A program made the translations under genes and the position numbers. A stretch of DNA of 64,000 bases from assembly GCA_021307315.1 (NCBI GenBank), contig JAJSPD010000048.1, positions 1 to 64,000 on the forward strand, written 5' to 3'. Source of the DNA: Bisporella sp. PMI_857. Taxonomy: Eukaryota > Ascomycota > Leotiomycetes > Helotiales > Helotiaceae. Each line of letters starts with the position of its first letter. Position 1 is the first letter of the stretch. Positions 36,039 through 48,102 of this stretch are shown piece by piece. A model generated the notes under the pieces. The model searched no databases. It had not been told where the DNA came from and saw nothing but the letters and a program-made list of their open reading frames with translations.

Positions 36039-37148
36039 CTAGACACCCATCTCAAATGTCGCCCCTGCAATCTTTCCGGCTTTGAACCTATACAATGAAC
36101 TTAGGTCAATCTATCTGTGCATCAGATGCAGAATACTTACTCTCCACAAACGTACTCAGCAGGTACAAATTCCACGCCTTCATGCTTCTTCAGAAACTCA
36201 ATGAAGCGTTCATGCATAGACATAACCTTAGCCTTGCCACTGACTTGTGGATGGATGCTGATGCAAAAGACAAAGGTATCGTACTCTTTATACAAATATG
36301 AAAATTGATCCTCCCAACTCTGTTGTACGTGATGAGGATGGGAATGGCCACCCGCACTCGGAGGAGACAGATTCATCGGTGCTGTTATTCTGATCAGAAT
36401 CTAAACACAAGCTCAAGAACTTGGAAATCTCACGCCAGTCATCAACATCCCAACTCGCCGGTATTTCCACAACCTTTGTCATCTTATGCTTCCTCATAGG
36501 CACCATCCATGTCTCCGGTTCTTTGCTATAATCTGTATGTATCACCGAATCTCCAACGTCAGAAGCATAGTACAGCTGGCAGTCGTGATGCATGAGCGAG
36601 TGATCATACTCTATGCCAAAGTCTTCCAAGATCTGCATGCTCCGAGGAGAAACATCCCAGTACGGTGCCGCCCATCCTTTGGGATGTTTACCTGCGAAGT
36701 CACGGTAAACCTCGATAGACTTGGCCATTATTTTACGCTCTTGCTCCTCTGTAAGACGGGAGGCTCGTTCATGCGTGTAGCCGTGGAGGGCACTGATCAA
36801 AACGTCATGATTGGGAATACTTGAAGTGCTTCCATGAAGGATACCAACATTTCATGACCAGCATCTCTCACTTTGGCCATCTGATCAGGGAAAGAGACCA
36901 GAGTGTAGCTGGGTGTGAACCAAGTTGCTTTGACCGCATGTTGCCCAAAGAACTTGAGCAAGCGGTCAAACGCCAATATTTGCACCAAATATGCCTCGAG
37001 AGACACTGGAAGCATTTGCTGTCGAGCCATCAGCAGTATTTATCCTAGCGAAGTTAGCTGAGGATTGCCTAATGTATAGCTGAAGTTATTACCATATGGA
37101 GCACGCATCAACATCTATGCAATAACAGACTAGAGCCCTCTTCGTCAT
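36039..37148 (-). pseudogene. Polysaccharide deacetylase family protein with one frameshift
   Basis: The NodB/polysaccharide-deacetylase fold (metal-dependent de-N-acetylase or related amidohydrolase, PgdA/PuuE-like) is nearly complete. Exon 1, 37093-37148, encodes MTKRALVCYCIDVDACSIW with the metal-binding Asp. After a 48-bp intron come INTADGSTANASSVSRG, then KATWFTPSYTLVSFP, a 56-bp intron, and the zinc motif LHGYTHE. GWAAPYWDVSPRSMQIL follows. A 52-bp intron gives DDWPPMNLSPPSAGG, then VFCISIHPQVSGKAKV, and a 53-bp intron precedes the end, FKAGKIAGATFEMGV. The only fault is one extra T in the TTT at 36968-36970, which turns NIGVDRLLKFF into a stop. Everything else is conserved, so it may be a very recent pseudogene or a base-calling error. 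Confidence 0.8.
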
Positions 37149-37798
37149 GGCTCACAATAGCGAAAGGTCATAAATTTTGGTGTCTGATAGATCACGCACT
37201 GGTAACTTTAACCTATAGTTCCAATTTATGGCATATCTTTATGCTGAGTGAATACTTGAGGTGAATGCAATACACCCCACTCTTATAACTTCATTGGAGC
37301 TGGTCTTGGCTAAGGGAGGAGGTGATCTGAGGCACATCATGCAGACTGAGATTCATACTAAAACACGATGCTAATGCTGAGGAATATTTAAGCTAAACGG
37401 AATTTAAGGATGCTTTGGTATCTTATATCTTTGGCCAGAAAATTTCTTTCAGAGGATTAAAAGCAAAGTATATTCGAGAATCTGTCCAAAACTCCTTGAA
37501 CTATCGAGGATGGCTTTTGAGGCAATCGAACAGTGAAATCAGGCGAAAATTAAACTGCTGTGTGTGATGATTTCACATACATAAGTAGCATGTCGCAGAG
37601 TTCCAAAATTACAAGAAGCAGAAGCTCACCAAAGGCGAAGAAATTTTATCGAATTGGAGTATCATAATATAGCTATGTTGGCATCGAGTGCTCGTATTCT
37701 CTTAGAGAAAGACTCAAAGCGACAAACCGATAAGTCATTCCCCCAAACCCATGCCGCTATGTCGACTCTCTACCAGGCAGCTATATCGCAAAAGTGAA
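37149..37798. other. Intergenic stretch, nothing recognised
   Basis: About 650 bp upstream of the deacetylase and beyond the end of the cysteine-rich gene. No coding or repeat signal noticed. Confidence 0.5.
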
Positions 37799-38541
37799 CT
37801 AGCATCTATTGCGCCGAACGACAACGTTCCATTTAGCAGTATCGAAGAACTGGCCTTTGACACACTGTTGATTGAAGCGGGAGCAGTGGAACTGGCATTC
37901 ATCGACAATGGACTTAGCATACTCTGCAACGGTGTGGCAGCTATTCGAGATACCGAAATCGTTCTGTAAGATACTTATCAGTATAGCGTCTGAAGTGAAG
38001 CCAGGCACAGAGGCATGCATAAGGGGATGGATTTCATTCTTACATCGTTGCAGACATAGATGGCGGAGTTCCAGGAGCAGCTGACGCGGTTGCAGTATTT
38101 GGGACCAGAATCGCAGTGGATGCCCTGATCCTCTTGCTTGTGGAGGTATCTGACACCCTCGTAGCTACATCTGATCAGTATAATTATATCTTGGCGCCAG
38201 GGGAGAAGCTCACATGGCTTTGGAGATTGCTAAGTCACCTTCACTGTAGATTTTTCAGCTCGTCGTTCGGACAAATGCTTCACCTTTCCTGGAGTTGAGA
38301 AATACTTACACCTTGTTGCAAACAGGTGGTGGATCCTACATAGTTGGTGTTAATATCGAGTTCTTCCAAGTGTAAGATGAGACTTTACTGGGATGAGCTC
38401 GGATCGAGGGTGAAGAATCTGATCGATGGGGTAGGCTACGGTTTGACTGGTAGCTACAACTGCACCTCCATCCATGATAGGAGATACAAGGACGACGCTG
38501 ATGGATGCTATTGCAGAGAGGAGAACCTTAGTGAAATGCAT
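37799..38541 (-). CDS. Small secreted cysteine-rich (effector-like) protein, structure unresolved
   Basis: The last two exons are clear. One ends at 38044 with GIHCDSGPKYCNRVSC, then SWNSAIYVCND. An 80-bp intron follows, and the final exon 37799-37963 encodes NDFGISNSCHTVAEYAKSIV and VKGQFFDTAKWNVVV and ends in Cys. This pattern (RVSCSxxSAIxxCNDN, six or more Cys, WNVxV near the end) belongs to a widespread family of small secreted fungal proteins. A signal-peptide exon begins at 38541 (MHFTKVLLSAIASISVVLVS). Between them the frame is unclear: NTNYVGSTTCLQQ is open in one frame, and a stop at about 38232 must be spliced out. Either another intron was missed or the middle is damaged. Secreted to the apoplast or host interface is an inference. 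Confidence 0.5.
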
Positions 38542-39065
38542 GTTTGCGGTTGTCAGGTACGGAATAGATTTGTTTCGTTATAGGGTGTAAGACTGGTGAA
38601 GGAGACTTATTGCAGAGAAAGTCGAGATTTATGGCATGGAGGTTGCAAGAAAGAGATTGGATTGCTAGTAAAGCTTTGGTAATAAAAGATCCGGAGCGAG
38701 GAACTTCTGCGACTGCTTTGTTCCGAAAATGCTGGCATTAGGTCGCTTGCAAAATATTCACCTATCATGGCCGATCCTCTTTTAATATATTGTTTGTGGA
38801 CTGGTGCAAAGGTGCCTACCGGGAGGTAAACTATAAACTTCATGTCACTGAGCGATCGATGGTATTGCTGTAAGTATTGAAATTCCATTAAATCAAGAAG
38901 ATACCCACTATCTCGAGTCTCAGCTAACAATTCAAAGCGCTTCATTGTGTATAAAGTGTTCAATGATATCAATTCCCAAATATTTCCTTGCTATGCATAT
39001 CCCAGATGTGTTGCGCCATGTTGTTTTGTGCCCAGCTCCAGCTCTCTTCACCACGCCTAGTACGA
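38542..39065. other. Intergenic stretch, nothing recognised
   Basis: Promoter of the cysteine-rich gene and 3' end of the dioxygenase gene. The 121-codon minus-strand ORF at 38607-38972 has no protein-like features. Confidence 0.5.
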
Positions 39066-39986
39066 TTACTTCGCGTCCCTGATTAGCTCATACATAATAT
39101 CCGTCCTCACCGTATACTTTATCCCTTTGATCACATCATCGCCAGCATGATACAGCCTCTTATGCTGGAATATCAGTACCCTGCCTGCCTTGGGATCAAC
39201 ATCCAGTCTCCTCGTCTCATTGTTGCTCAAAAAGGTCGTCGCGCCACCCTGGAGCTCTGCCTCTGGGTTCTCCTGCTTCGAATCATTCAGATAAAGATGG
39301 ATCGTGAAATGAGTCCTCAGAATCTTCCCGCCAACTTCCTCCCCATAATATCCATCACAATGGGGTCTGAAAAACTGCCCGGGTCCATATTTCAGAAATC
39401 GCAAGCGCTTATTCACGCAATGGAACTTCCAGTCTGAGGCCGACTTGCCATTCATCTTTCCGCCACCCAGAAGCTCGCCCTCGTTGAATGCGGCTAGACG
39501 TTCCTTGAGAGCGGGGACTTTCTCTATCCTGGACCACAGCCTATCGACGATCTCCTGATTGTCCCAGATAATCCTGTCGCTGTTCCGGTACGTGGGTTCG
39601 AGCACCTCCCGGCCGCCGCTAACGTTCACCATGGCCGGGGACCAGGATGAGTCACCGACTTTATCCTTATCAAGAACGCTGGACTCGGCGAGCTCGATGA
39701 GCTTTTTGCATTCTGAGGGACTGAGAACGTGGTCGAGGACCACAGCGTAGCCCCCCGCCAGTTCGGGAAGCGATGTTTTGGCGAAGTCGATTGTTTGGAA
39801 CTTGATAGGCTCTGCATCTGAGGGTTGGGATATAAGATAGTCTGCGGGGATCTCAACATCCTTCGACTCATAGGATGTGAATTTTGCCTTTGGTTGGACC
39901 ATTGTGGCGGTTTTAGATTGGCGTTTGGTGGACACGTATCTTGCTACAAAGATGGCGCATAAAAGAATCACGACTGTGTAAAGCAT
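39066..39986 (-). CDS. Prolyl-4-hydroxylase-like 2-oxoglutarate/Fe(II) dioxygenase
   Basis: A P4Hc-type 2OG-Fe(II) oxygenase, 306 aa from the ATG at 39986. The N-terminus (MLYTVVILLCAIFVARYV) is a signal anchor, so the enzyme probably sits in the endoplasmic-reticulum membrane facing the lumen. The double-stranded beta-helix carries PHCDG (iron ligands His209 and Asp211), distal His280 in RLYHAGD, and the 2OG-binding basic residue in GIKYTVRTD. An upstream domain includes YAVVLDHVLSPSECKKLIEL. All catalytic residues are present. Substrate (protein proline or another) is unknown. The frame is open to an ATG at 40136, but the shorter start places the hydrophobic anchor at the very N-terminus as expected. 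Confidence 0.88.
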   Translation of the reverse strand: MLYTVVILLCAIFVARYVSTKRQSKTATMVQPKAKFTSYESKDVEIPADYLISQPSDAEPIKFQTIDFAKTSLPELAGGYAVVLDHVLSPSECKKLIELAESSVLDKDKVGDSSWSPAMVNVSGGREVLEPTYRNSDRIIWDNQEIVDRLWSRIEKVPALKERLAAFNEGELLGGGKMNGKSASDWKFHCVNKRLRFLKYGPGQFFRPHCDGYYGEEVGGKILRTHFTIHLYLNDSKQENPEAELQGGATTFLSNNETRRLDVDPKAGRVLIFQHKRLYHAGDDVIKGIKYTVRTDIMYELIRDAK

Positions 39987-40609
39987 GTGGGTATCAACTG
40001 CTGATTTAGGGCTGTATTCTGTGATCAGTAAAAAATAAAAATGATATGGATTGTATGGTTTGCGACTGGAGGCGAGCACTGGTTGTTTTATAGAAGCCTT
40101 TGAGGGTTGCCTAAATAACGCCCTGGCAACAAGCACAAACGAATCCCTACGTAAATTTCAACTGGACAGAGTCCTTAAACGCACTAAAAGCGCCCTGGAA
40201 AATACTGTTGACTCATTTTTAACACCTACTCGAGCCTTGCATAAGCGCAACGAACAATTCCTAGACAACTAATAATTTCTAAGGTGATTCCTAGGCAGCC
40301 ACACAGGTGTGATGTGGCTATGCAATGTGATCACGTGATGTTTCTCATTTTACTGCGAGGTCTGACGGACAAAAGTAACTATCTAGATTACCGTCGACAT
40401 AAATTCAAGCTATTAGTGATCAGAAGAATGAGTCCTCACCTTCAAAAGATAAAACTGTCAAGAGCGAGGACCCGCGCGTCACTTGCAGGTATGCAGAGCT
40501 GCTATTCAACCTCAAGCCTTATGATTATACTTCAACAATGATCTGAATGTCTTTACCATTGGAAAATTTGGTGGGGCATTTATTTTCTAAGCTTAATCAG
40601 AATTTCATT
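39987..40609. other. Intergenic stretch
   Basis: Between the dioxygenase start and the esterase end. It contains GTGATCACGTGAT at about 40327-40339 (an E-box-like CACGTG within a near-palindrome). No gene seen. Confidence 0.45.
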
Positions 40610-42530
40610 TCAAACACCGAGACTCTCTGCTAGACTTCTGATGTACTCGCATCGCTCAAATAGCTTTGCCTGCTCTATCTGGCGCTGCCGCATCTGCAGT
40701 TCAGGAGACCCCATTTCACCGAATTGCACATTATCAGACAGAATCTTCTGCTCTCCCACTATACCCTCGCCTTCGTCGTTTTTCTTCTGCTTGAGAGATA
40801 CCGATCCAGTGCCATATGGACCGCCAATTACTTGGATGTTCACTTCAGAATCCCTAGATTTTCCAACCGCCTCGGGCCATCCCTGAGAGTGTTTACCAGA
40901 ACCGTTGGGGTCTCCCGTATATGCAAAGTTGATAAGACTCTTGGAAAACATCTCAGACAAAGCCAAATCCGACTCGCCCACTTCGCCTTCAGGGAAAAGT
41001 CCATTGAAAATATAATTCGTGTCAGAGCCATGCGAGATTCCGATATACGGCATCCCAGCTTCAGCCCACATGTGTGTGAACATACTTTGATTAAACTCGT
41101 AGAGCCTTACGCTTCCGAAATTTGGATCGAGCGAGGCTCGAGTTTGTTTCACCATTTCTGAGCCGAAGTCAATAGAAGAGCAAGTGAAAAGGATATCTCG
41201 AAGAATCCTCGAAACTCGGAAGTAGTGAACAGTGATCTCCGGATCTGATGGCTTTGCGCGGCTCAAATAATTGTCAAGCTCCTCATCGAAGTCTTCTGGC
41301 GGATACAGAGAAAATAATTTCGAATACTGCTCAGAGGACAATCCATGAGCGAATTGCTTAATTGGTGCGATCATGCCCGCTTCAGTCTTGACCAAGTCTC
41401 CCATTCCCACATTCATAGCTCCGTCATCCTTCGTCCAGCCATAGACCATGCGTATGCCTATTTATCATTAATGATCAAGAACCAAAACACAACAGAATAA
41501 AATTACCCTTCACGAATTTGCCATCACGTACCAGATTTGACTGGCGATCCGGCAGGAAATCATTATCAACGGACGGAATGAATGTGAATAACCCAGCTGG
41601 CGGATGGTTATCCATCGAATATTTCATTGCGGTACCTAAAAGCTCCTCCAGCGGTATTTTCCTAAGACACTCAATCATCTCTGCATCCTCCAACTTCCCA
41701 CAGCCAGTCTTTTCTGCTACAGCTAAGGTGTGAAGTTCGGTAGCATCGCTGGTCAAATTTAGCGCGGTGCTGGGTGGTCCAGACATCACCCAGGCTTGTT
41801 GGAATGGGACGCCCTTCTCCCCTCCATAAGCCATGATGTTCAGAGAAGCAAAAGTTCCACCTGAGCTCAGCCCATAGACCGTGATTTTCTCTGGATCCCC
41901 TCCGAACGCTGAAATATTATCCTTAATCCATTGCAAGGCCAACCTCTGATCTCTTAGCCCAAGATTCAATGACTTGTTGTCCTTCAATGTTTGAGATCGC
42001 GGAAACCCGAAAATGGTGAGACGGTAATTAATTGCCGCGTATATAATTGGCCTGTGGGTAGACGCCGAGAGCTTGAGCAACTTTGTTGGGTCAAAATGCG
42101 GATCATATGCTGATCCTTTGACGACTCCCCCTCCATGAATCCAGACGACAACTGGGAGTTTGCTCTCGGACGTGATGTCAACATTTTCTGGTCGGGCAAT
42201 TCGGAGATTCAGGCAATCTTCACTGATTTCGGGCTCGATATCGAAGAAAGGAGGCATTGCCCACTGGACTTGGGGGCATGCTGGACCTCGGGCAGATGCG
42301 TCCACCTCTGTGCCAGACACCGGCGTGAACGACTCTGGTGGAGAGAATCTTCTTGCCCCTGATGTATCATGGGCATATTTGATATTCCCGAAATGCTCGA
42401 TTGAGTCTAAAACACCTCCTCTATATGTTACTCCGGTCTTGGGAATGGTGACAAGATGTGTAGCATCAACGACAATACTGAAAAGAAAACTTATTAAGCA
42501 AATGAATGATCTATACATGGCCATGATCAA
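40610..42530 (-). CDS. Secreted type-B carboxylesterase/lipase
   Basis: An alpha/beta-hydrolase of the carboxylesterase type-B family, two exons (41507-42530, 40610-41457; 49-bp intron), 623 aa. A signal peptide is visible (FICLISFLFSIVVDATH). Motifs: SEDCLNLRIARP (family signature, usually EDCLxLNV), oxyanion hole WIHGGGVVKGS, nucleophile elbow YGLSSGGTF with Ser222, and HGSDTNYIF holding the likely catalytic His. The elbow reads GLSSGG where GESAGG is usual, which may alter specificity. It likely cleaves ester bonds outside the cell; substrate unknown. The C-terminal region is slightly longer than typical and Lys/Glu-rich (SLKQKKNDEGEGIVGEQ). A downstream in-frame Met at 42524 is an alternative start. 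Confidence 0.9.
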
Positions 42531-44119
42531 CTGTTTGAGCAGTAGAGTTTTTCCGTCTGATTGATATAAAATATCGAAGGAAGCTGGCCCAAAATGGGGA
42601 ACTGGGAGGCGCCGACATATTATAGGCGCATCACAGAACGGATAATATCCGTTACTTGCGGCTGATTAGAGTTTTCCGAACCGAGATGCTAGCCATGTTC
42701 CAACTGTTGTACAACATATATCTCAAAAAGAAGGAAGGATTTGCTATGTATCATCTCCGAACTGCGATGCCACAAATCATGTTCTTGTACTCGTTATCTT
42801 TGTCAGAAAGGTTTTGTTGCGATCCGATTGCTGATCCATCCAGCTTGCTATTTCAGTGCCGAGATGCATGACCGGACCCGGGACACAACACTCACCAGGC
42901 ACTCTTCTACTTATAAGAAATATAATAAGAGGTAGATGCAAAGGCAAAAGAAGCTGGTTAAGGTATAATTTGTTAAATCGTACCATAACTCAACAGCAGC
43001 CGATGACGTAAAGAGTTCCCGGCTGAAATGATCCCGGCCGTATCGGCAAAAGGCGAGAGGACAGCTCTCTCCAATGACCAACTGACTAGAACTTATGGAA
43101 GGACTCGTAGATATCAATACAACGTAACACATCTTCAAAAATAAAACCATGTTTCGCAAGAGATCTATTATAAACTTCACGAACCTGATAACTCCCCCAG
43201 AAACAAATGTCGATCTTAGCATCTGCTAACCTTGCTCTGCTATTTGATCTTACAGAAAATGGCAAATGCCTCAAGTTCTTTGATTTTGGACACACGCGTG
43301 CCCGGCTCAGCAAGTCGACAAACAGGGAGAGCTGGCGAACTAGGGCCTCGAAAGTCAGTTAAGGTTAGTGCGCCTCAGGCTGTGGGCTCCAGTCTCAGCG
43401 AGCACTTGGCCATATGACCAAAACATAGAAGAATCGGCATCGCGAGGTACTGTAATATTATGAAATCGGAGTGACTTGTCGTGTGAAATAATATAATTAT
43501 CAAGATAGATAGAGTATTAATAGCAGATTGTACATGTGGGCAACCAAATCCACGCTAGACCCAATAAAGTCGCCAAGATGCGCTAAACCTTAAACGCGGT
43601 CGGATGTCAACTTTCTCCTTTATCTCTCCCTTCTCCTTTTACTTTGTACATATCATCTATCACATCTCTCTCCAAATGCTCGGGTCCATTCGCATGTATT
43701 ATGCAATCCAATGCTTACTTAGTTGTAGGTGACATGCAATCTCATTGCCGTTGACGTCTTAAATATAAACAAGAAACCTGTCTCTGCCTTGCCTAACAGG
43801 AGGATCTGTCTAAACGCTTAAAAATATGGCTGAAATGCACTGGTTGTGACTGGCTGGCCGCTACTCAGGAACCATGAGGCTATCTCCTCCTTCGGCATGG
43901 CTTCAGGGGCAGACCAACCATGTATGGCTGACTGGAGAGAAGCAATCTGGCGGACACGGGAAGCAAAACGCCAAAAACTTAATTTCCACCTAGCTGATGA
44001 ACACGGCATCTGGAATTGATACCCCCCTCTTTCTCTCTACACGTTCTCTATTTCTCTTCTTGAAGTTTTGCCGTTTTTTTCGTGTCTGACTATTCATATA
44101 ATTCTAAAACTTCTCCAAC
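42531..44119. other. Intergenic stretch, nothing recognised
   Basis: A 1.6-kb divergent spacer between esterase and membrane glycoprotein starts. Overlapping short ORFs near 42777-43417 lack protein-like features. A CT-rich leader precedes 44120. Confidence 0.5.
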
Positions 44120-45331
44120 ATGTATTACACGCGGTTATCGAAAGGCGATTCGCTATTTCTTGCGCTTATTTCTACTTCATTCTGTCTACAAACAACACTT
44201 GCTTTCACCCAGTGCTACTACCCAGATGGTTCGATTCCAACAGACTACCTCTACGAGCCTTGCACAGGCGCCGAGTTCTCGACTTGCTGTATACCATCTG
44301 AAGGCGATATATGCCAAGAGAATGGACTATGTTGGTATCCGCTAGTGAATGCTACTTTTCGAGGCACTTGCACAGATCGAACTTGGAACGACCCAGCTTG
44401 CTCTGCTGATGTTTGCGTCTCCGGTATGCAAGTCCCGCTGAATGACGAGAATGGCTGGTACTGATGGTTTACAGGGTATGAGGATACATGGACTTGGGTA
44501 GCAGAATGTAACGAGAATGGTGTAGACTCGTATGTATGTGGCGGGACTGCCGATGGAGAACATCAGACTGCCAATTGCACCGGAAATAGTGTGCCGAAGA
44601 CAATTTCCTATCGAACAACCACAACCTCGTCTTCTGCCACTCGATACGTGTCGCCCTCGCCAATTGATACATCTCTGTATTCCCTATTTACCGAGACATA
44701 CACCAATACCCTGACCGCGACGGTCCAGACCACTACAAAGACTACAACATGGGAAAGCACTAAAACGAGTACGCTCCTCCAAGCGTCAGCTATTGCAAGT
44801 TCTACCGACGCATTTGGTTCTATTGTCTTTAGCTCTCCGACCCGCACAAGTAGTGCAGTGCCTAAAAACAATAAAGTTACGCTTTCAACAGGAGTATTGA
44901 TAGGGGTCATCGCAGGGCCTCTTTTGGTGGTAGTTGCAATATGTGTAGGAATATTCTTTTGCCTTCGCAAACGTTCCCAAAGGAAAATGAAGGCAGGAGT
45001 CAAGATCCCTGACTATCCACCACCAAACGGCCCAGTCGGTGCTGATCAAGTTCACCCTTATGAAGTCGATGTTAATGAAGTAACTCACCCGCCACCGCCA
45101 AACTCGCATCCAAAGCAGTATTATGCCTATGTGCCACCTGTGCAAGAGGTTGCGTCACCGGATATGACCAGGGATGAGAAAGCACCAGGCTGGGCGGTTG
45201 AGATGGGAGCATATGAGTACCGTGGCCCAGTCAGCCCAATTAGTCCAGCCTCAAGGAGTCCAGCACCAGCATATGTGCCAATTCACCATGCGGTAGAATT
45301 AGATAGTACGCCGAGCATGAGAGGAAGATAA
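44120..45331 (+). CDS. Single-pass membrane glycoprotein with Cys-rich ectodomain
   Basis: Two exons (44120-44423, 44475-45331; 51-bp intron), 386 aa. A signal peptide (about 1-30, ending TTLAF) leads into a cysteine-rich ectodomain (TQCYYPDGSIPTDYLYEPC onward) with paired cysteines, up to about residue 140. A Ser/Thr-rich, probably O-glycosylated stalk (TTTKTTTWESTKTSTLLQ) and one transmembrane helix (GVLIGVIAGPLLVVVAICVG, about 240-262) follow, with an immediate basic stop-transfer (CLRKRSQRKMK). The cytosolic tail is Pro-rich (YPPPNGPVGADQ, NEVTHPPPPNSHP). This layout is common in fungal surface sensors and anchored mucins; no named domain was recognised, and a signalling role is an inference. 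Confidence 0.85.
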
Positions 45332-45952
45332 TATTTGACGCAACGATCCTCTACTGCATAAAAGAGGATGGAATATCTAGGACAACCAGGAAGTATAAAA
45401 AAGCCAAGAATCGCAATGAGAAGATATCTTGCTCACTAGAAGATGAATAAAATTGGCTAAGGCAGGTGCCAAGATGTGCCGGAAAAACTCAATGCCCATG
45501 ACCGGCAACAATGGGATGGCAACACTGCGGGGTTATGCTTGCTACCCCGCCATGCCCTGGAGCTCTGGAGCTCAAATCCCTACTTGTACATACGAGGTAC
45601 ATCTTCATCTATTGGTTCCTGGAAACTTGTTCATATTGGTGTTGTCGGAGCCTCTTGCTCCGAGATATTCGGCTTAACTCCCTGTAATGCTCCATAGTAA
45701 AATCCCATGTATAGCCTGTCAACAATCTACAACTACGAACATTATTGGATGATCATGGGTATATGCCCAAAAAGAGGTCTCCCGAGATCTATTCTCCCTG
45801 GTTCTTGCATATGCAAGGCTGTTGGTGATGATGCCATAAACATAGCTTATAGCTTGGAGCTTGGAAGAAAAAAAAAGTTGTTATAATAGTTCCTCCCGCA
45901 AATTGCAAGACGAGAACAGGTTCAACTGTGCGATCTCATACAGTTCTGCATC
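45332..45952. other. Promoter region of the GH1 gene
   Basis: About 620 bp between two genes on the same strand. No coding sequence; no clear TATA box. Confidence 0.45.
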
Positions 45953-48102
45953 ATGCTTTTCCCTAACCGGTCGCGTCTTTTTGCTTTTGCAATTCTATTG
46001 CATCAGGTATTCGCTGCAGACAACAGTTCCGCCCCATCCCCTACCTCTCTTTCCTTTGCTTTACCTTCCGGTTATTCTACCAAGGTGTACAATGTTTCTG
46101 CTGCGACGACAACATTGACATACAGTTACTCGGATGAGGAGCTGGCACTCCTATGGGATCAGATTGGGCCTATCAAAGTAGGCCCCATTACTACCACGGT
46201 CGAGCCTACACCAGAACCGACCGCATATCCCAGACCTGGAACTTTCCACCCTCAAGTATGCCTCAAACCGCTGTATTTACAACAAGTTGACAAAGACGCA
46301 GGTCCCAACCTATGATACCTCTCTCAATGGCGTCAGGTTACCAGACGATTTCATATGGGGCTTGGCTCACAGCGCATACCAAGTAGAAGGAGCAGCTAAA
46401 GACGAGGGAAAAGGCCCTTCAATTTGGGATTTAATTTCACATCGACAAGTAAATGCTGTGAGAGATAACTCGACCGGCGACGTTGTTGCAAGTTTCTACT
46501 ATCTTTACAAACAAGATTTTGCACGGCTGAAGAACCTGGGGGTCCCATATTTCTCTCCCTCATTTTCCTGGTATGCATCACATAGCTGTACTCGTTGAAG
46601 ACTTTAGTTGATCATCTTAGGCCACGATTCTTTCCTTTTGGAAACGGGCCTCTGAACGAGGAGGGCGTAGCGCATTACGATGATTTGATCGCGTCCATGG
46701 TAGCCAATGGGATCAAACCGGCGATATCACTCTTCCACTGGGGTGGGATAAATATTCCTCAGGTCAAAAGTGGATGGACTGACGCTCAATAGACACACCA
46801 CTCGCACTCTTCAATTCCTACGGAGCTTGGACCGATCCGAAAATCGTGGATGATTTCTTTAACTATGCAAAATTTGTCATTACTCGTTATGATGAATATG
46901 TACCGATCTGGTTCACGTTCAACGAGCGTGAGTCTGCCATCGGTCGGAACTAAAACAGGTACTAATATTCTGTAGCCCAATACTGCAATTGGCAGTACAA
47001 ATACTACCCAGCAGGCCACAAAAAAGGTCTTTACCCAGCCTACCACAACATTACTGGCGGCCTTCCTGCCCGTATCGCATGCAGCTACTACACCATACTT
47101 GCACACGCTAAGGTTGCAAAATGGTATCATGAGGAGTTCAAAGGCAAAGGACGAATAACATTCAAAAACTCTGGAAACTATTTCGAAGCCAGGAACGCCT
47201 CATCCGAGGCAGATATCGAGTCAGTGAAGCGAAATTACGCATTTGTGCTTGGTTGGTTTGGCGGTCCAGTAAGTTATCTCTCCTGCTGCTGAAGTATCTC
47301 TTCACCAATTACGGATCTGATTATATATACAGTGGACAGATGGCGACTATGATCCGATTGTTCGTGAAACTCTCGGGCCACTCCTCGCAAACTACAGCTT
47401 CTCACCCGAGCAAAAAGCTCTCATTAAAGGCTCATGCGACTTCTTCGCTATCGACGGATATACCGGCTACTACTCGAATGCAATTAACAACGCCACCTCT
47501 TGCTACACCAACAGCTCACACCCCTCATTCCCGGAATGCGCCAGCTCATCCAGCAACGCGCCTGACAGGTTCCCCGTCGGACCGTCCGGAGACAATGATG
47601 TCAGCTGGTTGTACAACACGCCAGTGGGTATCCGTCGCTTCTTGAACGTGATCACCAAGGAGCTTTATCCAACCATTGTAGATATTGTCGTGACGGAGTT
47701 CGGATTCGCCGAGCCGTTTGAAGGGCTGGGGACGAGTTTGGGGAATATTCTCTGGGATCTGAGACGCGCAGACTACTACCAAGGTTTCCTGGATAACATT
47801 TTGGCTGCCATTCATCACGATGGTAAGGGGCTTCTCGCTGTTTCTCCAACTTACAAGAAGCTAATGTTTGAATAGGAGTCAATGTCACAGGCGCCTTTGG
47901 CTGGTCCGTCTACGACAACTTCGAATGGTTTGAAGGGAACCACGTCAAGTTCGGTGTGCAATACTTAAATCAGACAAGCTTGGAACGCGTGCCGAAAGCA
48001 AGTTTCTTCCAGCTCTTGGACTGGTTCAAATTGAGAGGTGGTGTGTCACTAGGAAATGGGACGGCAGGCGGGAACGCGACCGCGATCCCTGGTGCAAGTT
48101 AA
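45953..48102 (+). CDS. Secreted GH1 beta-glucosidase
   Basis: A glycoside hydrolase family 1 enzyme with seven exons: 45953-46255, 46302-46570, 46621-46742, 46793-46927, 46976-47268, 47333-47822 and 47876-48102. The six introns are 46-64 bp and the protein is 612 aa. A signal peptide (LFAFAILLHQVFAADN) is followed by an unusual N-terminal extension of about 90 residues rich in Thr and Pro (TTTVEPTPEPTAYPRPG). The barrel then starts at LPDDFIWGLAHSAYQVEGAA. The acid/base is Glu276 in TFNEPQYC and the nucleophile Glu496 in VTEFGFAEP; HWDTPLALF and FGWSVYDNFEWFEG are also conserved. It hydrolyses beta-glucosides outside the cell (cellobiose or plant glycosides). The C-terminus is Gly/Asn-rich with several N-glycosylation sequons. 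Nothing is missing. Confidence 0.92.

Noticed and set aside
38607..38972. 121-codon minus-strand ORF
   Set aside because: No recognised features; lies in the promoter region of the cysteine-rich gene.
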